Origin: a virus
IMG/VR virus record: IMGVR_UViG_3300029309_000013
Location: 1 to 64,000 of that record
Length of the DNA stretch: 64,000 bases
Strand: one strand, 5' to 3'
The notes beneath the pieces were generated by a model. That model was not told where the DNA came from and did not search any database. It saw only the letters and a program-made list of their open reading frames with translations. Position 1 is the stretch's first letter. Every line of letters begins with the position of its first letter. The position numbers were made by a program, and so were the translations under genes. Positions 56,360-64,000 of this stretch are shown in pieces.

Positions 56360-59300
56360 ATGGCCAAATATTATCAAGACTTTGTTGGACTGAATACATT
56401 TGTGTATATTCCCAATGGATATTATTTACCTGGAACATCAATAAGTGCAGCCAATATATCTAACAGACCAGAAAGTAAGACTGCTGGTGGTCTATTTTAT
56501 ATGCAACAGAATACTATTGGTGGATATTCACTAGAGGGCGGAGAAGTTATTTTTCCATTAGTCGAGGACAGCAATGCAGGTGAGTTTATTAAGAATTTTT
56601 TATTCCCCTTTGATTTACCAAATACCGCATCTTTTTACAACGCGATGCATGTTTATCACAATGGACCTTATGGATACCCAGTCTGGAGACAAGTTAGGGC
56701 CTCTCATAACCCACTATCTAGAAAGCAAAGGAAAGAGAATATTTTCACCTTTGTTTCTGAACCAGGCGAGAAATTTCAAACACAAATAAACGGAAAGTTT
56801 TTTGATCGAACAAATAGATTTGGATCTATTAATGTCTTCAAAGAACCAGTTGTTCAAAGCACAGAATATCCATTAGAGTTATACGCCGGTATTGATACTT
56901 TCTCCCATGCTCTTAACGAACAGGTCAATAGGAACATTGTTCTGAGAACCACTTTTGGTAACGAAATCGTTTTCTTTGCTAACGATGAAATTAATCGTCA
57001 TTACGGCACTGAACTGATAACCGATGCGAACTATGAAGATCTCAAGGGGCTGTATTTAGATGGCGGTCTTGAAGATGCAGGTTCTCCACTTAATAGTTTT
57101 AAGTTGTTAAGATACAAGCAATCTGTGTGGCCAAAAGCAGAGCATTCTTTCATGCACTCAACAAGATCAAGAACTTTCTATGTTAACACATTCTGGAGAG
57201 ACTTGAGATTAGACAGAACAGAGACTGGGGTTAGTAACAAGCAAGGAGCAACGGTCCCATTCCAATCAATGTGGCCACTCGATGCTGCAGCGGATTTTGA
57301 AACTAGAAGTCAACCAAACGCAGCAACCGGTGCAAACCGAGGGTTTTTCTATTATATTGGTGGTCGATCTGGCTCTTTAGATCAAGGAGGGTTTAACACT
57401 GGGGACGATACAGAGACAAATTCCGGCACTCCTAACGCTTCTCTTGGCGGCAGTGGTATATTGCAAAACTCATACGCTCAAGTCTGTCGTGGGTCTTACC
57501 CTTCAAACACGGCTGCGTTTAATAGCTTTGGTGGTCAACCGTCAGAAGCTCTAACTGGATCATGTTACTATTCCAGAAGACATACGCTAAATTCTATAGA
57601 ATCTGTGGTTTCTCCTTCTGGTATGTATATTGAAGAAACGGGCAGCTTAAGCGAAGTAGCAAAAGCTAATCTATTTGAGGGTGTGGCCGCATGGGATGCT
57701 GGTAGGCAATCCGGCAAGAATCCATTTTATGACTCTTATGAAAGCTATGGATCAGACATTAAATTGAAAGGGCAGGGCTATTCAATCATCCCAGAATTCA
57801 GAATTAGTTCTCACGTTGAGACCTATGAGACCAAAGGTGTTACTGAGGAATTAAAGGAAATTTTTGAATTATCTGGTGCCCTAGAACAAAACACAACAAC
57901 TAGCGGATCTTCAACGTTTTACAAAGTTTTATCAAATAGTGATTTTATGCAACACTTTGAATTAATCAAGAAGGACCACAAAGATTTTGCAAACCCTATA
58001 GCAATATCATTGAAATGTAAAGCAATTAAGAAGTTTTTACCTTATGAGGGCTTTTACCCAGCAGAAAGAACCGTTAATTTAGCAGAGCAATTTAACAACT
58101 CTTATGGGTCTAATATTTTTACTTACATTAATGGAGTACAACAAGAATCAAGTGATAATTTTGCAAAACAAGCTATCATTGAGCCATTATTTGCACCCGG
58201 TATTTTGTTTAATACGATTAAATCTGGCGTTGCCTGTGATTATCCTTTAATTTTTGCTAATGGCGGAATGGGAGTCGAAGAAAGAAATTCAGACGGCGAC
58301 ACTTCTGGGGATAGAATAAATTTTCTGATCCAGTCATCTTCGTATAACTCGGCAGCGACAGATTTGTTTAGTACATTTATTAGAATACCCTTTGAGGCGA
58401 TTGTTGAACCAGAGAGGTTTTTATCCACCAGGGAGCTTCAATTGATGGGGTCACACCCTTTTGAGCTAGCGGGACAAGACTTAACAGCTCAATGGTCAGG
58501 GGATGGAGATTCATTATATACAAAAATGGCCAATAACTTTCTTGCAGAGACTATTGATTTCTTTATGAAGGACAAAAGAATTACAACATTAGCATCTTTA
58601 CCTTCTGAAAACCCAGCCTTTGGAAACGCAGAGTCTGGCTCTTTCTATGCTATGAGAATCAAAATGAAAAGATCAAGGAATAAGCCTAATGACTTTTTGC
58701 CTGGATTTGGATCAGACAAGGTTATCCCTCCTCAAGATTTATACCCAAGGTTTGGTGTTAAAGAAAATTTCACTATGTACTCTAGACCATCTGCTTTTGG
58801 GCCACCAATTGATGGCGGTGGAGATACGACTGGTAGTTACGGAAATTCAGCCCAGTTTACAATCAGTGGTTCTGATAGTCTATGGGGCTATAATTTTCCT
58901 TATACACCACCATACTATTACGGAGAAGGGTGGTGTGACTTAATCTTTGAAGCAACAGAAACTAGAAAATATACCATTGATGAGATCTTATCAGCAGTAA
59001 AGGAGTTCCCTTATTATACTAGGTTCTGGTGGAATGGTACCATGGACGCTCTCAGGGATGTAAATGGATATGCTGGAAGCGGTCAGTTAACCTCAGACAT
59101 AGGTATTCGTACTGGAGCATACGCAGGGTACATTAATTCACCTTGGCATACTCTAATAACATCTAGTATACATATTGGTTCAACTTTAACATGCTCTGAT
59201 GGCTCTAATTACACTCAAGGCAACTGGGGGGATGCAATCCCGTCATCATCGTTTGGTAGCTACCCGGATAGAGTTACTTATCCTGAAACTGCTGGTAGTA

Positions 59301-60622
59301 AATACCTTGCATCTCACCCATACTACCTAAACTATAATGCAATGCAGATTAATTCTAGTGTTAATTTATTTGGTAAGGGTGTTGCTCGTATAACCAGAAC
59401 CACAGATTCCGGAGAAGAACAGATCGTTAGTATCGATACAGAAGCAACAAGTGAAAGAAAATCAAGATGGATCATTCAGCCAAAATTTGAAACACCAATG
59501 TTAAACTTTAACAGTTATACAAATTTAACTACTGACGAGAACCTAACTTGTCCAACATACGCCTCAGAGTCAGTACCCAGAGGTATGTGGCATCAATACG
59601 GACTAGTTGAAGAAGACCCACAGAAAGGCGTTTTTCTAGAGATAGGTGATATCCCCCCTACTTGGTGGAAGGGCGCACTAGGTGTGAATCAAGGACTTCA
59701 GAATGCTAAGATAAAATCATTGGCTGATCTTTGTGGCTTCTCAAAAGATCCAGTAAAACTAGGCCAAGTTGGACAATCTAGGGAAATATCAGAGGCTGTT
59801 GTGGCCGTACCATTTGTCGAGAGAGAAGGCACGAGACAATTTTTCTCACTTTCCAGGAGAGATATTGAAAGAGCAAAGACGGTGTTGAATTTAGAAGTTG
59901 AGCCTGGTGTTTTTGTAGCTTTAGGAGATAAGGGAGTAAACGTTTCAGAAGGCATACTGGACATGGTTAGAAATATGCAAAAATACGTATTTCCTCCGTC
60001 AATGGATTTTGTGAAGACGACTGAAATGGATCCGTTTGCAATGTATGTATTTGAATTCAAGCATGAACTAGATAAACAGGATTTAGCCGACATGTGGCAG
60101 AACCTCCCCCCAAAAATTGGTAGATCTTTTGAGGAGGCTGAGGTAACAATAGCTCATCCATTGTTAGCAAAAGAATTGCTCGGCGGAGGATCCGTTCTTT
60201 CCGAAGGCATACTACAGAAAAATGCAAAAGGAAATGATGTACCAACAGATATTCAGTGGATGATTTTTAAGGTAAAAAGAAAGGCAAAAACAAATTATTT
60301 TGATAAAGTTGTTACAAAAAAGGGTGAAACCACAGATAGTTCTAGTATAATTTTGGAAAATGCAACAGGGGAACTTGGAGAACCAGAAGGTTTCACGTAC
60401 AACTGGCCATACGATTTCTTTTCGCTTGTAGAACTAGTTAAACTAGATGCAGAGGTGATGTTTTCTAATGTTGATCCAACTACTGAAGACAGTGATCCAA
60501 GGCTGATAAAAAAGACAAGAGAACAAGATAGAGCATTAAGAGCAGGTCTACCTAGAAGCACAAAAGCAAGAAATAGTTTTGCTGGGCTAGGCGACAAAAA
60601 GGATGACGGTTCCAGGAGATAG
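56360..60622 (+). CDS. Large virion protein, unknown (1420 aa)
   Basis: It starts at the base after the previous stop. The chain is rich in Tyr, Gly, Asn and Ser and almost free of long helices (FVYIPNGYYLPGTSI, FFYYIGGRSGSLDQGG, YGYPVWRQVRASHNPLSRK), which suits an extended beta-structured fibre or baseplate surface protein. The last 250 residues are helical, with Pro/Met-rich joints (FVKTTEMDPFAMYVFEFKHE) and a basic end. I recall similar chains in marine phage genomes as unnamed structural proteins. Confidence 0.7.
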   Translation: MAKYYQDFVGLNTFVYIPNGYYLPGTSISAANISNRPESKTAGGLFYMQQNTIGGYSLEGGEVIFPLVEDSNAGEFIKNFLFPFDLPNTASFYNAMHVYHNGPYGYPVWRQVRASHNPLSRKQRKENIFTFVSEPGEKFQTQINGKFFDRTNRFGSINVFKEPVVQSTEYPLELYAGIDTFSHALNEQVNRNIVLRTTFGNEIVFFANDEINRHYGTELITDANYEDLKGLYLDGGLEDAGSPLNSFKLLRYKQSVWPKAEHSFMHSTRSRTFYVNTFWRDLRLDRTETGVSNKQGATVPFQSMWPLDAAADFETRSQPNAATGANRGFFYYIGGRSGSLDQGGFNTGDDTETNSGTPNASLGGSGILQNSYAQVCRGSYPSNTAAFNSFGGQPSEALTGSCYYSRRHTLNSIESVVSPSGMYIEETGSLSEVAKANLFEGVAAWDAGRQSGKNPFYDSYESYGSDIKLKGQGYSIIPEFRISSHVETYETKGVTEELKEIFELSGALEQNTTTSGSSTFYKVLSNSDFMQHFELIKKDHKDFANPIAISLKCKAIKKFLPYEGFYPAERTVNLAEQFNNSYGSNIFTYINGVQQESSDNFAKQAIIEPLFAPGILFNTIKSGVACDYPLIFANGGMGVEERNSDGDTSGDRINFLIQSSSYNSAATDLFSTFIRIPFEAIVEPERFLSTRELQLMGSHPFELAGQDLTAQWSGDGDSLYTKMANNFLAETIDFFMKDKRITTLASLPSENPAFGNAESGSFYAMRIKMKRSRNKPNDFLPGFGSDKVIPPQDLYPRFGVKENFTMYSRPSAFGPPIDGGGDTTGSYGNSAQFTISGSDSLWGYNFPYTPPYYYGEGWCDLIFEATETRKYTIDEILSAVKEFPYYTRFWWNGTMDALRDVNGYAGSGQLTSDIGIRTGAYAGYINSPWHTLITSSIHIGSTLTCSDGSNYTQGNWGDAIPSSSFGSYPDRVTYPETAGSKYLASHPYYLNYNAMQINSSVNLFGKGVARITRTTDSGEEQIVSIDTEATSERKSRWIIQPKFETPMLNFNSYTNLTTDENLTCPTYASESVPRGMWHQYGLVEEDPQKGVFLEIGDIPPTWWKGALGVNQGLQNAKIKSLADLCGFSKDPVKLGQVGQSREISEAVVAVPFVEREGTRQFFSLSRRDIERAKTVLNLEVEPGVFVALGDKGVNVSEGILDMVRNMQKYVFPPSMDFVKTTEMDPFAMYVFEFKHELDKQDLADMWQNLPPKIGRSFEEAEVTIAHPLLAKELLGGGSVLSEGILQKNAKGNDVPTDIQWMIFKVKRKAKTNYFDKVVTKKGETTDSSSIILENATGELGEPEGFTYNWPYDFFSLVELVKLDAEVMFSNVDPTTEDSDPRLIKKTREQDRALRAGLPRSTKARNSFAGLGDKKDDGSRR

Positions 60623-60628
60623 TAAAAA

Positions 60629-61582
60629 ATGACATTCTTTAATAAGAAAGAAGATGTAATCAAGATTGAGCTAACTCCCTACGGCAGACATCTTCTCTCG
60701 AAAGGAAAGTTAAAGCCTGCCTATTATGCCTTTTTTGATGATGATATATTGTACGACATAGCTGCCACTAACGGAACTGAAGAGCAAAACGAGATAGTTC
60801 CAAGAATCCTAGAGCAAACACCAAGAATTAGGCCACAAACTTGCTTAGAGTCACCAGAAATAAGCATATTTGAGAGCGACATGCTTTCTAGTGATTTAAA
60901 TAGTAGACCAAAAACTAGAGAAAAAGTCAACTTCTTAACAGACCCACTAGGCTCATCTGATAACACTAAAGATACAGCTCCAGGCTTTAGATCAGTGTTT
61001 ATCCAGGGAGAGATAGACTCTGTTCAGGCCGCCCTATCTAGTTCATATGGAGATAAGCAAATACCTCAAATTAATGCAACCATAGAATATAAGATGCAAA
61101 TTAGAAACGAGAAAAGTGATCCCCTCGTTAGGGGCAGAAGAGTGTCCCCGAGGACCCCAGCATCTCTAATATATTCAGACGGAACTTATGTTGATATTGA
61201 CGAAGAACAGATCATAACTTTTCTAAAAGAAGTTGATGGCTTTGAAGCCAAAGATGGATTTGAGGTTGAGGTATATTTATTTGACGATACTAACGAAGAG
61301 AACTTGATACCGCTAAAATTTACTCCAAAGTTTGACTCAATAATTAATGGTATTTTAGTCGAACCCGAAGAGCAGGAGGTTGATATAACTCCCCAATATG
61401 TCGAGCATTATGTTAACTTTACAACAGACTCAGCGATTCCAGACCGACAAATTTGCAAAGGAATATCTAAGCTTAAGGCAGAAAACATACATATTGATAT
61501 TCAAGTGGAATGCGAAGAGATAGAAACTACAGAGTTTGATATTTATGGAACTAGAGTTACTGATGTGGAGGTTTGTGAATAA
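60629..61582 (+). CDS. Virion-module protein, unknown (317 aa)
   Basis: AGGAGA before the ATG, 6 bases after the previous stop. It begins KKEDVIKIELTPYGRHLLSK, GKLKPAYYAFFDDDILYD, a pattern that recurs at the start of structural proteins in environmental T4-type phages, as I recall. The middle is acidic and strand-rich (GFEVEVYLFDDTNEENLIPL). It overlaps the next gene by one base. Confidence 0.68.
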   Translation: MTFFNKKEDVIKIELTPYGRHLLSKGKLKPAYYAFFDDDILYDIAATNGTEEQNEIVPRILEQTPRIRPQTCLESPEISIFESDMLSSDLNSRPKTREKVNFLTDPLGSSDNTKDTAPGFRSVFIQGEIDSVQAALSSSYGDKQIPQINATIEYKMQIRNEKSDPLVRGRRVSPRTPASLIYSDGTYVDIDEEQIITFLKEVDGFEAKDGFEVEVYLFDDTNEENLIPLKFTPKFDSIINGILVEPEEQEVDITPQYVEHYVNFTTDSAIPDRQICKGISKLKAENIHIDIQVECEEIETTEFDIYGTRVTDVEVCE

Positions 61583-64000
61583 TGAAGGCTTCTGTAGGAT
61601 TAGAGAATTTACCAAACGTATATATTTCAAAAATTACACTAGAAGATCATTCAACCAATGGTTTTCTTTTAAACGTTGAGTTAGAAATACAAGACGCTCA
61701 GAAAGACTCTGGTTTTTATTGGTCTGATGATAAAGTGTTACTTAGTTTTTTGAAAGTCAATCTTGTCGCTACAAGGAACCCTAGGGTATCAAATTTACTT
61801 AAGGACGGCACAATTGTTCCCATCCCCAGCGATATTTCCAGGCTAAATAATCCCGACACTAACATGAACACCTTTGGATTATCAGAATTTAAACATATGG
61901 ACAGTGGTTCATCAAAAATATTTCGTAAAAAATTCACCTATAATATAGAAAATGGAGTTCAAGACTTGCATCTTTATGCTGTATGTTTTTTTGATACAAT
62001 GCAGGCAAGTTCAGATTTAAACATTCGGTTAGAAAATATATACTCTAGATATAATGGAGCTGTATGTTCGGAGATAGTTTTTGTCCAAGGAGAGATTAAA
62101 AGCAGCACAACTTTGTTTTTGAGACCAGATAACACAGTCTGGGCAGGCCCTGTTCATGAGCACGAGGGCACTTACATGGAGGGTTCATTCCATAGCAGTG
62201 AACCTCACAATAAACTACGTAGAATAACCGTTCAGAATTACAAGATAACAGATAATAGAAAAAAGAATTATGGATCTAGGCAAGGTATAAACAGGAAATT
62301 TACTCCAATCATCGGAGATCTAATGTTTTCTTTTAACAACAACACTGATTTATCAGGAATGTTTGTCTTTAACATAAAGCAGATGGCCCTAACTAGAACA
62401 AAATACGGCAGACAGCTCTATAATCTTAGCAACAGGCTGTTTGTGGATTATCTTTCCACAATTAAAATCAGATCATTAACGATTAAGAGGCAACAGGTAA
62501 AGTCAGCAGTATATAGGAATACTGCTGGTTCACCAAAATTTGGATCATCTAGATTGCTTAATACTGTTGTTGTTGCCGACAGTAGAGACATAAAATCATA
62601 TCAATTACAAGAAGATGAGAAAATCAAAGAAATATTCCTTTTCCCAGATAAATCATTAAGGGCTTTTCAATTCATAGATGATGAAAAATCCTCCAAATCA
62701 AAAGGTGAATATCAATATAAGGTAGAAATTAGAATCCTAGATCAATCTCACGTCTTTTTAGAAAATAAGATAAATGATCTTAAATTATTGTTCAATGACT
62801 TGAAAGATTTGAGGTCAATTATAGGTAGAAATTCAAATTACGACTTTAAGTTGAGTAAAATAAAAGATTCAAACCTCCTTGATTCAAAAATAGTTAGCAT
62901 TGTTAATGGTTACTACAACCACCTACAGTATTTTGAGAATTTTACCAATTCAGAAAAAGAGTTTTTGATCAAAGAGAAGTTGAAAAACTTTACTTTCAAC
63001 AATTATAACCTTCTAGTTCACGATAGATTCATAACAGAGTTTCAAAAACTAATGACCTTATTCTCTAAAAGATACAAGACATCTGATAAGGAAAATTACG
63101 CTGGTGCAGTTACTGATAGAAAATCATTTGTTCCTGGCTCTATTGAGCTATCAAGAGTGTTTAGTGATATTATTAGCTTCAGAGATATGTTTAGATCTTA
63201 TGATTATTTAGGGATCAAGAATAATATTGGTTTTCCAATCATTACCACCGCAGAAATGAATGATAGAGCGACTAAGGAAGTGCAGAGATTCTTTAGCGGT
63301 AACTTTGTTAACGGTAATGATGATTTCTCTCAAATGGATGTGGATACAAAACAAGCTTTCGGGGATATTAACGCTTCTAGAATGAGCTTTTTTAGCCCCT
63401 TATCTTTGATGGTGAATAGTGAGGAAATAAATCTCGATAATCTAATGAATATTGATCATGATAAATTAACCACAAGATTCATGGAAGGGAAAGATATTTT
63501 CATATCTTATGTCCAGCCGAAACACAATTATGGTAAAAAACAAACCAAAGGTTTCAACCAGTCTAAGAAAAGAACCAGACAAACATTCAGTAAGAATTAC
63601 AGCTTCTCAAGAGATTCTGGCCCTCAATCAGCTGCCGATCCTAATAAAAATGATGATGCCCTATCTTTGTTAAAATCAGAGAATTTCCTTGGATTAAATT
63701 CTGAATTTGTTAACGCTGAAGAGGGCTATAAAGAATCAGTGATAGAAGAGAGTGACCGACAAACTAACGCACAATTTGATTCATATTATAATTTTACCAG
63801 AGATACTTTTAAATCTAATTTTGACTTGCAAAGCGCTGAAAATAGCTTTAGTAATTATTTGGGTAGCAAGCATGCTAGTAAAGAGAACACAAAAGGTGCT
63901 CCAAATCAATACAAAGCGCTTGTGGGATCTAGGTCAAGTAACACTAAAAATGATATCCTAGAGTCAGACACAGACCCTTTGAGATCTGTAAATACAAAAG
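61582..64000 (+). CDS. Large virion-module protein, partial at window end (at least 806 codons)
   Basis: ATG at 61582 overlaps the previous TAA, and the frame stays open to base 64000, so the gene continues outside. The first 280 residues are strand-rich (YISKITLEDHSTNGFLLNVE, DLHLYAVCFFDTMQASSDL, FVQGEIKSSTTLFLRPDN). The centre has LFVDYLSTIKIRSLTIKRQQ and long helices (KINDLKLLFNDLKDLRS). The visible C-terminal part is Ser/Asn/Lys-rich and low in complexity (YGKKQTKGFNQSKKRTRQ). No family is recognised. Confidence 0.75.
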   Translation, partial: MKASVGLENLPNVYISKITLEDHSTNGFLLNVELEIQDAQKDSGFYWSDDKVLLSFLKVNLVATRNPRVSNLLKDGTIVPIPSDISRLNNPDTNMNTFGLSEFKHMDSGSSKIFRKKFTYNIENGVQDLHLYAVCFFDTMQASSDLNIRLENIYSRYNGAVCSEIVFVQGEIKSSTTLFLRPDNTVWAGPVHEHEGTYMEGSFHSSEPHNKLRRITVQNYKITDNRKKNYGSRQGINRKFTPIIGDLMFSFNNNTDLSGMFVFNIKQMALTRTKYGRQLYNLSNRLFVDYLSTIKIRSLTIKRQQVKSAVYRNTAGSPKFGSSRLLNTVVVADSRDIKSYQLQEDEKIKEIFLFPDKSLRAFQFIDDEKSSKSKGEYQYKVEIRILDQSHVFLENKINDLKLLFNDLKDLRSIIGRNSNYDFKLSKIKDSNLLDSKIVSIVNGYYNHLQYFENFTNSEKEFLIKEKLKNFTFNNYNLLVHDRFITEFQKLMTLFSKRYKTSDKENYAGAVTDRKSFVPGSIELSRVFSDIISFRDMFRSYDYLGIKNNIGFPIITTAEMNDRATKEVQRFFSGNFVNGNDDFSQMDVDTKQAFGDINASRMSFFSPLSLMVNSEEINLDNLMNIDHDKLTTRFMEGKDIFISYVQPKHNYGKKQTKGFNQSKKRTRQTFSKNYSFSRDSGPQSAADPNKNDDALSLLKSENFLGLNSEFVNAEEGYKESVIEESDRQTNAQFDSYYNFTRDTFKSNFDLQSAENSFSNYLGSKHASKENTKGAPNQYKALVGSRSSNTKNDILESDTDPLRSVNTK

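Noticed and set aside
1-64000. CRISPR array, insertion sequence, integrase, or inteins
   Set aside because: No regularly spaced direct repeats, no transposase or integrase motifs, and no intein splicing blocks were seen. The HNH gene at 20821 stands alone.

Overview
The window is part of a large, AT-rich, tailed double-stranded DNA phage genome. It looks like a T4-type myovirus from a marine or other environmental Gram-negative host. The evidence is a gp25-like baseplate wedge protein, a gp6/baseplate-J-like protein, a peptidase-bearing hub, very large baseplate or fibre proteins, a gp55-like late sigma factor, PhoH, a phage tRNA-Arg, and dense one-strand packing with ATGA-type overlaps. Every supported gene is on the + strand. 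The host cannot be fixed from this window. A phage-borne von Willebrand A lipoprotein with choice-of-anchor-D-like repeats hints at a deltaproteobacterial-type (Myxococcota/Bdellovibrionota-like) host, but that is only an inference.

Layout. (1) 1-6300: early region of about 20 tiny genes, visibly richer in G+C and in CGN arginine codons than the rest. It is built from twelve near-identical promoter cassettes: an A-tract/T-tract element, TTGACA, usually 17 bp, TACATT, a 19-bp GTTA...TAAC dyad, then a CAA-rich leader, Shine-Dalgarno sequence (SD) and ATG. Several products are paralogous small 'GDLV' SH3-like proteins. A 400-bp gap at 4466-4875 holds a row of strong hairpins (candidate RNA). (2) 6300-25300: AT-rich accessory region. 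Many proteins carry a short amphipathic motif of the type L..II.EE(L/I)..VL.E or W..(F/Y)LNEA, at an N-terminus, C-terminus or module junction. The motif resembles T4 capsid-targeting peptides and gp21 prohead-protease sites. The carriers include a protein kinase, a HAD-Nudix fusion, a zinc metalloprotease and basic Cys/Lys-rich module proteins. I propose that these are cargo proteins packaged in the head. The same region holds the vWA lipoprotein, a Fis-like helix-turn-helix protein, a eukaryotic-type phosphomannomutase, tRNA-Arg(UCU), an HNH nuclease and a PIN-PhoH ATPase. (3) 25300-26800: a second HExxH metalloprotease and a Cas4/RecB-like nuclease. (4) 26800-35100: a tight operon for glycan synthesis. 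It has three glycosyltransferases, a UDP-GlcNAc 2-epimerase, a methyltransferase, two SDR enzymes, a RmlC-like cupin and a DUF962/Mpo1-like membrane protein, under one strong promoter with unusual inverted repeats. (5) 35100-36900: small regulators and the gp55-like late sigma factor. (6) 36900-64000: virion module of hub with M15 peptidase, spike-like protein, a 2341-residue giant, gp25, gp6, a DNRLRE-like protein, a 2198-residue LamG protein, and three further large proteins, the last running off the window.

How it could work together. Early cassettes drive host-takeover peptides from host sigma70. The gp55-like factor would switch to late genes. The glycan operon probably remodels host surface polysaccharide or decorates virions. 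The motif-tagged proteins would enter the cell with the DNA. Function calls come from motifs I could read and from memory of families. No database search was possible.
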